Assembly: GCA_030017355.1 (NCBI GenBank)
Contig: JASEIR010000022.1
Span: forward strand, 1-18,030
Origin: Actinomycetota bacterium
Lineage (GTDB): Bacteria; Actinomycetota; Aquicultoria; Aquicultorales; Aquicultoraceae
Length of the DNA: 18,030 bases
Reading direction: 5' to 3'
The position numbers and the translations under genes were made by a program. The notes under the pieces were generated by a model that saw nothing but the letters and a program-made list of their open reading frames with translations, was not told where the DNA came from and made no database searches. Shown here piece by piece: positions 6,710-13,450 of the stretch; within the stretch, counting starts at the first letter, position 1; every line of letters begins with the position of its first letter.

Positions 6710-7906
6710 GTGCTAAACAGCGTTGAAGAAGCAATACAAGACATAAAAGAAGGAAAGATCATCATCGTTGTTGATGACGAGGATAGAGAAAATGAAGGCG
6801 ACTTTGTGATGGCTGCTGAGAAAGTTACTCCAGAAGCTATAAACTTTATGGCAAAAAATGGACGTGGGTTGATTTGCATGCCCTGTACCCCCGAGCGGCT
6901 TGATGAGCTTGAGATACCAGCAATGGTTTATAACAATACCTCGGAGCAGGGCACAGCTTTCACTGTCTCTATTGGCGCAAAAGGAAAGATTACGACGGGT
7001 ATCTCAGCTAGAGATAGGGCTGTAACAATTCAAACAGTTGTAGATCCTAAAAGCAGGCCCGAAGATATATCAATGCCCGGCCATGTTTTTCCGTTGAGGG
7101 CAAGAAGAGGCGGGGTTTTGCAAAGGGCAGGCCATACTGAGGCGGCTGTCGATTTAGCAAGGCTTGCGGGGCTATTTCCCGCTGGCGTCATATGCGAAAT
7201 CATGAATGAAGACGGCACTATGGCAAGACTTCCGCAGCTGCTAGAAGTTGCAAAGAAGCATAACCTTAAGATTATAAGTGTTGCCGATTTAATTAAGTAC
7301 AGGCGAAGAAACGAAAAACTAGTCAAGCGGATTGCAGAAGTTAATTTGCCAACCAAGTTTGGGGTTTTTAAAGCAATTGGCTATCGAAGCATTCTTGATG
7401 GGAACGAGTATTTTGCACTGGTAAAAGGTGATGTTGATGGCCAAGAAAACATTCTTGTTAGAGTTCATTCAGAATGTTTAACAGGCGATATCTTCCACTC
7501 ACTTCGCTGCGATTGTGGTGACCAGCTTGAGGCAGCTTTAGAGATGATTGATAAGGAGGGAAGGGGTGTATTTCTTTATATCCTAGGTCACGAAGGAAGG
7601 GGAATTGGCCTATTAAATAAGCTTCGTGCTTACGAGCTTCAAGAAAGCGGTCGTGATACAGTGCAGGCCAACAATGACCTAGGTTTTCCCGCAGATTTAA
7701 GAGACTACGGTATGGGTGCTCAGATACTTGCCGATTTAGGTTTAAGTTCAATAAGGCTAATGACAAATAATCCTAAAAAGATCGTGGGACTTGAAGGATA
7801 CGGATTAACCGTTACTGAAAGAGTTCCAATACAGGTAAAGCCAACAGTATACAATATTCATTATCTGCAGACAAAGAAGGAGAAGTTAAATCATATTTTA
7901 GACTAG
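6710..7906 (+). CDS. ribBA: Bifunctional 3,4-dihydroxy-2-butanone-4-phosphate synthase / GTP cyclohydrolase II
   Basis: Supplies both riboflavin building blocks. The RibB half (about 1-200) makes dihydroxybutanone phosphate from ribulose 5-phosphate and shows DDEDRENEGD (22-31), FTVSI, GHVFPLRARRGG (124-135) and RAGHTEA (139-145). The RibA half (about 205-398) opens GTP and has the zinc cysteines in SECLTGDIFHSLRCDCG (Cys256, Cys267, Cys269), HEGRGIGL (294-301) and TNNPKK. Length 398 aa is normal for the fusion. It uses a GTG start with a strong AAGGAAGGTGG (6692-6702) overlapping the last base of the ribE stop. Confidence 0.97.
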   Translation: MLNSVEEAIQDIKEGKIIIVVDDEDRENEGDFVMAAEKVTPEAINFMAKNGRGLICMPCTPERLDELEIPAMVYNNTSEQGTAFTVSIGAKGKITTGISARDRAVTIQTVVDPKSRPEDISMPGHVFPLRARRGGVLQRAGHTEAAVDLARLAGLFPAGVICEIMNEDGTMARLPQLLEVAKKHNLKIISVADLIKYRRRNEKLVKRIAEVNLPTKFGVFKAIGYRSILDGNEYFALVKGDVDGQENILVRVHSECLTGDIFHSLRCDCGDQLEAALEMIDKEGRGVFLYILGHEGRGIGLLNKLRAYELQESGRDTVQANNDLGFPADLRDYGMGAQILADLGLSSIRLMTNNPKKIVGLEGYGLTVTERVPIQVKPTVYNIHYLQTKKEKLNHILD

Positions 7907-7944
7907 AGCAAAAACCAGTTTAATAAAACTTAGGAGGTTGTTTA

Positions 7945-8406
7945 ATGCAAGTCTATGAAGGCAATCTAATTGGAGAGGGTTTAAAGTTTGCGATAGTTAT
8001 AAGCCGTTTTAATGAATTTATTGGGACTAGGCTGTTGGAGGGTGCTTTGGATGCACTTAAGCGGCATGGCGTGGCCGAGAGTGATATCCATATTGCCTGG
8101 ACACCTGGCTCGTTTGAAATTCCCTTGACAGCTAAAAAATTAGCAGAAAGCGGTCGATACAATGCCATAATATGCCTTGGTGCTGTGATAAGAGGCTCAA
8201 CACCGCATTTTGATTATGTTGCAAATGAAGTAGCAAAAGGTGTTGCAAATGTAAATCTAGAGTCAGGCGTCCCAACGATTTTCGGTATACTAACGACGGA
8301 TAGTATTGAACAGGCTGTCGAACGTGCAGGAACTAAAAACGGCAACAAAGGATGGCAGGCTGCCGTATCGGCAATTGAAATGGCCAATCTTGTAAGGTCA
8401 ATTTAG
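7945..8406 (+). CDS. ribH: 6,7-dimethyl-8-ribityllumazine synthase
   Basis: Condenses the RibA/RibD-derived pyrimidine with dihydroxybutanone phosphate. The 153-aa product shows SRFNEFI (20-26), TPGSFEIP (53-60), CLGAVIRGSTPHFDYV (77-92) with catalytic His88, GVPTIFGILTTD (108-119) and the tail motif NKGWQAA. The ATG has AGGAGGT (7932-7938) at 6 bases. It closes the recognisable riboflavin operon; family members usually form 60-subunit capsids or pentamers, which cannot be judged here. Confidence 0.97.
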   Translation: MQVYEGNLIGEGLKFAIVISRFNEFIGTRLLEGALDALKRHGVAESDIHIAWTPGSFEIPLTAKKLAESGRYNAIICLGAVIRGSTPHFDYVANEVAKGVANVNLESGVPTIFGILTTDSIEQAVERAGTKNGNKGWQAAVSAIEMANLVRSI

Positions 8407-8407
8407 A

Positions 8408-8470
8408 ATGTTCTATTCGCTTGCACCGGAACTTTATAAGTGGTTAGATGATAATGGTGATAAGTCATGA
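8408..8470 (+). CDS. Possible 20-codon upstream ORF overlapping the cupin start
   Basis: ATG at 8408 opens a 20-codon frame that ends in a TGA at 8468-8470, sharing ATGA with the cupin start at 8467. The ribosome site is weak (AAGG about 11 bases away). It may couple translation to the next gene or be chance; no homology is recognised. Confidence 0.25.
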   Translation: MFYSLAPELYKWLDDNGDKS

Positions 8471-8811
8471 AAGTTGAAAAACCGTGGGGATACTACAATC
8501 AGTACGCACACAACAAAACATGCTCGGTTAAGTTGTTGACGCTATATCCGCATCAAGAAACAAGCCTTCACTGGCATAATCTTCGTAGCGATGCCTGGGT
8601 TGTTCTTGATAAAGGCGTCAGGGTTCAAATAGGCGAGGAATTTCATGACGCAACGGTGGGTGAGGAGTTCTTTATTCCATCTGGAACGGTACACAGGTTA
8701 ATCTCAACAAGCGAAGAACCAGCTCGAATTTTAGAAATAGCCTTTGGATACAATCATGAGGAGGACAATCACCGGCTTGCTGATGATTATGGCCGTGAGC
8801 TGCAGCTCTAG
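8467..8811 (+). CDS. Cupin protein, phosphomannose isomerase type II-like
   Basis: A 114-aa single-domain cupin. It starts EKPWGYY (4-10) and has HQETSLHWHNLRSDAW (29-44) with metal-ligand candidates His35 and His37, a PSGTVHRL motif with His76, and the tail GYNHEEDNHRLADDYGR. This pattern matches the C-terminal cupin of bifunctional mannose-1-phosphate guanylyltransferase / mannose-6-phosphate isomerase enzymes, here free-standing. The isomerase activity is inferred, not shown. The start codon shares ATGA with a short upstream frame; the nearest ribosome site is a weak GGTGA. It may be co-transcribed with the rib genes but has no evident link to flavin. Confidence 0.85.
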   Translation: MKVEKPWGYYNQYAHNKTCSVKLLTLYPHQETSLHWHNLRSDAWVVLDKGVRVQIGEEFHDATVGEEFFIPSGTVHRLISTSEEPARILEIAFGYNHEEDNHRLADDYGRELQL

Positions 8812-8873
8812 ATTAAGATTGCGCCAAGATACCGGATTGCACCAAATTATCTATTGTATGGAGAAATTCTAGC

Positions 8874-8910
8874 CAACTAGTTGATAATTATAAGCAAAAA
8901 ATCCTAGAAT
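8874..8910 (+). promoter_or_regulatory. Candidate promoter and operator of the Rrf2 gene
   Basis: TTGATA (8881-8886), an 18-base spacer and TAGAAT (8905-8910) form a plausible promoter. A perfect 10-bp palindrome, CAACTAGTTG (8874-8883), overlaps the -35. ATTCTAG (8866-8872) and CTAGAAT (8904-8910) form a wider inverted pair flanking it. Autoregulation by the Rrf2 protein is an inference. Confidence 0.45.
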
Positions 8911-8971
8911 ATTGATGGGTATATAAGGTATATAACTCGGCTCATTTAAGGGCTTGGACTAGGAGATTACT

Positions 8972-9403
8972 ATGAGGATGTCGACTAGGGGGCGCTACGG
9001 CGCAAGGGCAATGCTGGATATTGCGGCAAATTATGAAAAGGGCCCAGTTTCGCTCAAGGATATGGCCAGAAGGCAGGATATCTCATTAAAGTACCTGGAG
9101 CAACTTATTCCTCCGTTAAAGGCTGCAGGTCTTATAAGAAGTATTCGCGGCGCTGGCGGAGGTTATACTTTGGTGAAGGAGCCTCATGAAATCAATCTTC
9201 TGCAAATTATTCAAGCATTGGAGAGGCTATCTCCAGTTGATTGTTTAGATACGCCGGGTGTATGCCCCCGAGTGAAAAAATGTGCTACCTATGAGGTATG
9301 GAAAGAACTGCTAGAAGCAACTAACAATATCTTACAATCCATTACTCTGGCAGATATGGTGGAGAGACAGCGAAAATTGGAAGAAGGCATAAAAGATAAT
9401 TGA
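8972..9403 (+). CDS. Rrf2 family transcriptional regulator with Fe-S cluster cysteines
   Basis: A 143-aa winged-helix regulator. MSTRGRYGARAMLDIA (3-18) is the family start. The recognition-helix region is SLKYLEQLIPPLKAAGLI, and RGAGGGYTL (59-67) forms the wing. Cys91, Cys98 and Cys104 (spacing X6, X5) match the IscR-type cluster-binding loop, suggesting a redox- or iron-sensing protein. The usual partners of IscR-like genes (iscS, iscU) are absent; the next gene is gltX, 64 bases on. ATG 8972 has AGGAG (8961-8965) at 6 bases. The regulon cannot be told from the window. Confidence 0.9.
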   Translation: MRMSTRGRYGARAMLDIAANYEKGPVSLKDMARRQDISLKYLEQLIPPLKAAGLIRSIRGAGGGYTLVKEPHEINLLQIIQALERLSPVDCLDTPGVCPRVKKCATYEVWKELLEATNNILQSITLADMVERQRKLEEGIKDN

Positions 9404-9467
9404 AATGGCCAACTATGATAAGATTTATTAGCCAATCGAGGTGGTAGAGTACTAATTTGGAGGACAG

Positions 9468-10970
9468 ATGGCAAACAATATAAGGGTAAGATTTGCGCCG
9501 AGCCCAACAGGGTACCTTCACATAGGCGGAGCAAGGACAGCGCTATTTAATTGGCTTTACGCACGTCATCACGGCGGCGTTTTTATTTTAAGGATAGAAG
9601 ATACAGACCGTGAGCGGTCAACAGAGGAAGCCATTGACGCGATTATAGAAGCTATGTCCTGGCTGGGTCTTAGTTGGGATGAAGGACCATATCGCCAGAT
9701 GGACAGGTTGGGTCGTTATCACAAGGAAGCGCAGAGGCTCTTAGTTGAAGGAAAAGCTTACAAATGTTACTGCACTCCCGAAGAGCTTGAGGAAAGAAGA
9801 AAACTTGCGCTAGAAAGAAGAGAAGCTCCAAAATATGATCGACGCTGTCTGACTTTAACTGAGAAGGAGCGCCTGGCTTGCGAGGCACAGGGGAAAAAAC
9901 CAGCCATTAGATTTAATTGTCCAGATGAAGGTATAACCGTAGTTGATGATATAGTTAAAGGCAGAGTGGTTTTTGAAAACGCAAATCTTGACGACTTTGT
10001 CATGGTTAGAGCAGATGGCATCCCTACATATAATTTTGCAGTCGTTGTTGATGATCACGACATGGCGATAACCCATGTGATTAGAGGAGATGATCATCTA
10101 TCAAATACGCCTCGGCAAATTCTTCTTTACCAAGCGCTTGGCTATAGCATTCCAGAATTTGCCCATCTTCCTATGATATTGGGTCCTGATAAAACGCGTT
10201 TAAGCAAAAGACATGGAGCCACCGCTGTCGAAGCCTATCGAGACGAAGGATATCTTCCTCACGCGCTTGTTAACTATTTAGCGCTTCTTGGATGGGGATA
10301 CGGGGACCAAACACTTTTTAGTATAGATGAGCTCATTCAGAAGTTTAGCCTTGAGGCGGTTGGAAAGTCCCCAGCGGTTTTTGATCCTATAAAGTTAGAA
10401 TGGATGAATGGTGTTTACATCAGAGAACTTTCCGTTGATGAACTAGCTAAGCTCATAAAGCCTTACTTGATTAAGGCAGGTTTGATTCCTGAGACCCCAA
10501 TGTATATGCCTGAAGATGAAAAAGGCATGTACATGGTTGGGGGTGATTTGGCCTTCGAGAGGTATGATGATGCTTGGTACAGGCGGCTGGCAGAAATCAC
10601 GCAGGAAAGAATATCAAAGCTAAGCGACATTATTGCACTTAGCGATTTTTTCTTCCACCGTGTCGTGTACGAGACCGAGGCAATCCAGAGAGTACTCAAG
10701 AAAGAAGGCGTACCAGAGATTTTGCAGAAAGCGATAGAAGTTTTATCGGAAAGCTTCGATTTTAACTCGCGTGAGATTGAAGCAAGACTTCGCAAGTTAG
10801 CTGAAGACCTTGGATTTAAGCCAAAGCTAGTTTTTCAGCCCATTAGAGTTGCTGTTACGGGCCGAACTGTTAGCCCTCCTTTGTTTGAGACAATCGAACT
10901 TCTTGGACGCGATGCTACCCTCGAGCGTCTCGGTGAGGCAATCCATCTGCTAGAGATGGCGGATGGTTAG
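9468..10970 (+). CDS. gltX: Glutamyl-tRNA synthetase
   Basis: Class I aminoacyl-tRNA synthetase charging tRNA-Glu. The 500-aa product has APSPTGYLHIGGARTALFNW (10-29, HIGH-type motif), a zinc knuckle of Cys100, Cys102, Tyr123 and Cys127, HVIRGDDHLSNTPRQ (203-217), and the KMSKS-type loop RLSKRHG (244-250). A C-terminal anticodon-binding helical domain follows. Length is slightly above the usual 465-490. ATG 9468 has GGAGG (9459-9463) at 4 bases. A tRNA-Gln gene follows immediately. If the organism lacks GlnRS, this enzyme may also charge tRNA-Gln for GatCAB, but nothing here decides that. Confidence 0.97.
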   Translation: MANNIRVRFAPSPTGYLHIGGARTALFNWLYARHHGGVFILRIEDTDRERSTEEAIDAIIEAMSWLGLSWDEGPYRQMDRLGRYHKEAQRLLVEGKAYKCYCTPEELEERRKLALERREAPKYDRRCLTLTEKERLACEAQGKKPAIRFNCPDEGITVVDDIVKGRVVFENANLDDFVMVRADGIPTYNFAVVVDDHDMAITHVIRGDDHLSNTPRQILLYQALGYSIPEFAHLPMILGPDKTRLSKRHGATAVEAYRDEGYLPHALVNYLALLGWGYGDQTLFSIDELIQKFSLEAVGKSPAVFDPIKLEWMNGVYIRELSVDELAKLIKPYLIKAGLIPETPMYMPEDEKGMYMVGGDLAFERYDDAWYRRLAEITQERISKLSDIIALSDFFFHRVVYETEAIQRVLKKEGVPEILQKAIEVLSESFDFNSREIEARLRKLAEDLGFKPKLVFQPIRVAVTGRTVSPPLFETIELLGRDATLERLGEAIHLLEMADG

Positions 10971-11032
10971 CTAGGATGCAAACTTAAACATATCAACTAC
11001 CATTTCCGAGTTGCTCTGCCTAACCGATTGCC

Positions 11033-11061
11033 TTGAATCATGCACCATTTCGTGCTAATAT
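11033..11061 (+). promoter_or_regulatory. Candidate tRNA-Gln promoter
   Basis: TTGAAT (11033-11038), a 17-base spacer, TAATAT (11056-11061). Predicted initiation near 11068 falls at the first base of a perfect 7-bp hairpin, GTCGACC-CGAA-GGTCGAC (11068-11085), so the precursor tRNA would start with that stem. Confidence 0.55.
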
Positions 11062-11104
11062 TCTTCTGTCGACCCGAAGGTCGACATCGATCACGGTTGA
11101 ATAT

Positions 11105-11178
11105 TGGGGGATCGTCTAATGGTAGGACAGTGGACTCTGGATCCATATGTGAGGGTTCGAATCCTTCTCCCCCAGCCA
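11105..11178 (+). tRNA. tRNA-Gln (anticodon CTG)
   Basis: A 74-nt cloverleaf. The acceptor TGGGGGA (11105-11111) pairs with TCCCCCA (11168-11174), including the U1-A72 pair typical of bacterial tRNA-Gln. The anticodon loop is 11135-11141 with CTG at 11137-11139. The T arm contains GGTTCGAATCC, the discriminator is G (11175), and CCA is encoded at 11176-11178. It lies downstream of gltX with its own likely promoter. Gene remnants begin 12 bases after its 3' end. Confidence 0.96.
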
Positions 11179-11189
11179 GAATTTTCTAA

Positions 11190-11282
11190 TGCAATAACTG
11201 CAGCTATCAAAAAGGAATATTGTGATTTGTGTTGCTAAAAAGCTGCTTCAGATCGCACATAGCATGCTTAAATCCGGAGAAA
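11190..11282 (-). pseudogene. Remnant of a CPA-type cation/proton antiporter C-terminus
   Basis: Bases 11190-11224 match 13571-13605 of the intact antiporter at 32 of 35 positions without gaps, in the same orientation. Read on the minus strand it gives QYSFLIAAVIA against QYSFLVATVIA. Upstream (to about 11282), with one base shifted, GLSMLCAI and an in-frame stop can be read where the intact gene has GLTFGTISAL. Sequence after the matching block diverges, so only a fragment of a second copy remains. The outer limits are approximate. Confidence 0.6.
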
Positions 11283-11321
11283 CTTACAACCCAGCAAGAG
11301 TCTTTGTTCCAAATTAAATTT

Positions 11322-11740
11322 TCAAGGTTCGATTTTTGACAACTTAATCTTTTGCTTGCCATCCTTATAGGATGTCTGCATTAACCCAACTGCGGTTTGA
11401 AGTACACAAATATGGATTTCCATTCCTGTAAGGATTATTTGCCGCCTACCGGTTTGCTCTAACCTTTCCAGAAAGCTCAGAGCCTTGCAGCAGTTAAATA
11501 CAACCTTTTCTAGAGGTGAATGTGATTCAAGCGCTTCTCTTGTCTCACTTACAGTCGGTCCAAGCCCTTTTGGATATTGCTCGGTGACAATAATGGGTAT
11601 TTGAAGTAATTTTGCCAGCTTGATTAAATGAAGAGTGTTATCGACAACCTTCTGTTTTTTCGACATAGCGGCTGCCAGTTTATCCTGTATATCATGACTA
11701 ATAGCGCTGTATTTTTCCTCTCTAAAATAAAATTATCCAC
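11322..11740 (-). pseudogene. Broken isochorismatase-family hydrolase gene
   Basis: The open part (from 11666) shows IPIIVTEQYPKGLGPTV, a Cys-containing segment EKVVFNCCKALSFLERL and ILTGMEIHICVLQTAVGLMQ, all typical of isochorismatase-like (YcaC-type) cysteine hydrolases. In the intact family an N-terminal ALLVIDIQDKL precedes this. Here NTALLV is read in one frame from a GTG at 11740, and DIQDKLAAAM in another, so one base has been lost near 11693-11697 (the ATGAT junction). The final 50-60 residues of the family (the VHVVADAVSSR-like part) are missing, replaced by an unrelated tail KDGKQKIKLSKIEP. The catalytic Asp is in the out-of-frame part. A short N-truncated product from 11666 is possible but unlikely to be active. 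Confidence 0.75.
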
Positions 11741-11848
11741 TAGATATCACTTCACCCCTTTGTATGTCGATGCGTACAAGCTTTGTTCTTAGCGGTTTTC
11801 TACTACATAACAACATAATCTTGATAACAAAGAGGCCGTGGTTTTTTC

Positions 11849-11893
11849 TTGCGTGCTTAAAAAGATACGTATATACTTGTAAATAGATACGTA
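11849..11893 (+). promoter_or_regulatory. Promoter and operator-like direct repeats of the TA operon
   Basis: TTGCGT (11849-11854), a 17-base spacer, TATACT (11872-11877). AGATACGTA occurs at 11863-11871 and 11885-11893, exactly 22 bases apart (about two helical turns), each holding the palindrome TACGTA and flanking the -10. This fits cooperative binding by an RHH-type antitoxin to shut off its own operon; the binding is inferred. Confidence 0.6.
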
Positions 11894-11919
11894 CTTCAAA
11901 CCTAATCCTGGAGGTATTT

Positions 11920-12174
11920 ATGCGAAAAAAGAAGTTGACGCTTTATATTGATGAAGAAACCTCCGCTCTTGCTCATCAAATAGCTTCTAGAGCCGGCAAA
12001 TCGGTATCGGCCATGGTAAAAGAATTTTTCGTGTCCAAAAAAAAGGTTGCGGTTAATGAGGTTGCAGAGTCGGTTAAGCAATGGAGCGGAACTCTTAAGA
12101 CTAAGAAAACCTATAAAGAATTAAGAGATGAAATTTATAATGATTTAGGAAAAGATCATGAAGGTAATGATTGA
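11920..12174 (+). CDS. Antitoxin, ribbon-helix-helix type (DUF6364-like)
   Basis: An 84-aa protein whose N-terminus KKLTLYIDEETSALAHQIAS followed by RAGKSVSAMVKEFF (23-37) fits a ribbon-helix-helix DNA-binding domain of the kind annotated DUF6364. The C-terminal part (about 45-84) is charged and would wrap the toxin. Start ATG has GGAGGT (11910-11915) at 4 bases. It overlaps the PIN toxin gene by 17 bases, the standard antitoxin-first TA arrangement. It likely represses its own promoter through the repeats at 11863-11893. Confidence 0.85.
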   Translation: MRKKKLTLYIDEETSALAHQIASRAGKSVSAMVKEFFVSKKKVAVNEVAESVKQWSGTLKTKKTYKELRDEIYNDLGKDHEGND

Positions 12175-12571
12175 TACCAACATCATATTTGATGTTCTAA
12201 CAGAAAGAGAGCCGTATTATACTGATTCAGCTTTGATTTGGTCATGGAGCAAAGAAAAAATAATTACGGGTTTTATCTCCGCAATTTCGATAAACAACAT
12301 CTACTATATAAGCAAAAAAGTAAACGGGATACCCTACGCTCAAAAACTGGTAGACCAGTTACTTGAAGAATTTGAAATCATTTCATTAACGAAAAATATT
12401 CTTAAACAGGCCAGAACGGTCGCCAACAAGGACTACGAGGACCTAATTCAATACTTCTCAGCCATTCATGAAGGCTGCGATATTCTCGTGACCAGAAATA
12501 AAAAGGACTTTCCGGCCATCGGAGTAAACATTTTAGAACCTCGCGAGTTAGCCGAAAGAATCTTGTCTTAA
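12158..12571 (+). CDS. PIN-domain toxin (VapC-like ribonuclease)
   Basis: A 137-aa PIN-domain protein, expected to be a metal-dependent RNase held inactive by the preceding antitoxin. DTNIIFDVL (6-14) carries the first acidic residue, Asp6. KDYEDLIQYFSA (91-102) holds the central acidic pair, and DILVTRNKKDF (108-118) is the C-terminal signature, resembling the PIN_3-type subfamily. The middle Glu of classical VapC is replaced in this subfamily by the SINNIYYI segment (44-51), so not every classical catalytic residue is visible. The start lies inside the antitoxin gene. RNA target unknown. Confidence 0.87.
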   Translation: MKVMIDTNIIFDVLTEREPYYTDSALIWSWSKEKIITGFISAISINNIYYISKKVNGIPYAQKLVDQLLEEFEIISLTKNILKQARTVANKDYEDLIQYFSAIHEGCDILVTRNKKDFPAIGVNILEPRELAERILS

Positions 12572-12598
12572 TGGTTATGCCCTTAAAATTCTGTAAAA

Positions 12599-12657
12599 GT
12601 CCTCTTTGACAGGGGAGGGTTGGGCAGATGAACTCTGGTCTCCGGCCCCTGGACTCT
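12599..12657. repeat. Second copy of the composite repeat (module D plus heptamer array C)
   Basis: TCCTCTTTGACAGGGGAGGG (from 12600) followed by TTGGG resembles 28-57. Three heptamers then follow at 12637-12657: GGTCTCC, GGCCCCT, GGACTCT. Order and orientation are the same as at 24-112, with the intervening part shortened. It provides both the ribosome site and the first ATG of the following transporter gene. Confidence 0.6.
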
Positions 12658-13446
12658 TATATAATAAGCGGTATGCAATTTTTCATAGTAGCAATTGCAG
12701 CATTAATTACATCTGGATTAACTCTTTTTTCAGGCTTTGGGCTGGGCACGCTATTGGTGCCGGTTTTCATAATTTTTTTTCCCGTAGAAGTGGCTATTTC
12801 TCTTGTGGCAATAGTACATTTTCTCAATAACCTGTTTAAGCTTTCCCTATTTGGTAAGCATGCTGATAGGCCGGTTGTGTTAAGGTTCGGGTTACCAGCT
12901 ATCGTAGCTGCTTTGGTGGGGGCGAGGATTCTAGTGTTGCTCTCTGGCCTGGAGCCTCTGGCAACTTATCAACTTTTTGGGCAAGATTTTCAATTAACCC
13001 CAGTAAAGCTCGTCATTGCTTTCTTGATGGCCTTTTTTGCTCTATTCGAGGTAGTGCCGTCTCTTGAGAAGATCTCTTTTGATGCAAAATATCTTTCGCT
13101 TGGCGGAATAATTAGTGGATTCTTCGGTGGCCTTTCAGGACATCAGGGGGCTCTTCGTAGCGCATTCCTTATAAGATATGGACTGAGCAAGGAAAGTTTT
13201 ATAGCAACTGGTGTGGTGATCGCCGTCTTGGTCGATATTTCGCGAATCACAGTGTACTTCTCAGCCCTGCCGAGGGCCGATTTCGTTGAAAACGGTCCAA
13301 TTCTACTGACTGCCGTTATTGCTGCATTTTTCGGGGTTTTTATAGGAAGTCGTTTAGTAGAGAAGATTACAATACGCACGATAAAAGTTATTGTATCAAT
13401 TATGCTTTTTGGCATAGCTATCGCCCTGGGACTAGGGATCATCTAG
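12628..13446 (+). CDS. TauE/SafE-family membrane transporter
   Basis: A polytopic inner-membrane protein with about eight hydrophobic segments arranged as two related halves. The family signatures are SGFGLGTLLVP near the N-terminus and SGFFGGLSGHQGALRSAFL (about 171-189) in the second half, typical of TauE/SafE (UPF0721) sulfite/organosulfonate exporter-like proteins. The substrate is not deducible. Start choice is unsure: ATG 12628 has GGGGAGGG (12612-12619) at 8 bases, but its first 15 codons lie in repeat DNA. The conserved family start would be MQFFIV at 12673, which lacks a good ribosome site. It ends 4 bases from the convergent antiporter gene, with no terminator between them. Confidence 0.9.
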   Translation: MNSGLRPLDSYIISGMQFFIVAIAALITSGLTLFSGFGLGTLLVPVFIIFFPVEVAISLVAIVHFLNNLFKLSLFGKHADRPVVLRFGLPAIVAALVGARILVLLSGLEPLATYQLFGQDFQLTPVKLVIAFLMAFFALFEVVPSLEKISFDAKYLSLGGIISGFFGGLSGHQGALRSAFLIRYGLSKESFIATGVVIAVLVDISRITVYFSALPRADFVENGPILLTAVIAAFFGVFIGSRLVEKITIRTIKVIVSIMLFGIAIALGLGII

Positions 13447-13450
13447 CCAT

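Noticed and set aside
11079..11095. The hairpin at 11068-11085 as a terminator for gltX.
   Set aside because: There is no T-run on either side, and a promoter for the tRNA reads straight into it.
11160..11178. Search for a second copy of the tRNA-Gln 3' end as an attachment site downstream.
   Set aside because: No copy of the T-arm/acceptor sequence was seen elsewhere in the window, so no att pair or island boundary is claimed.
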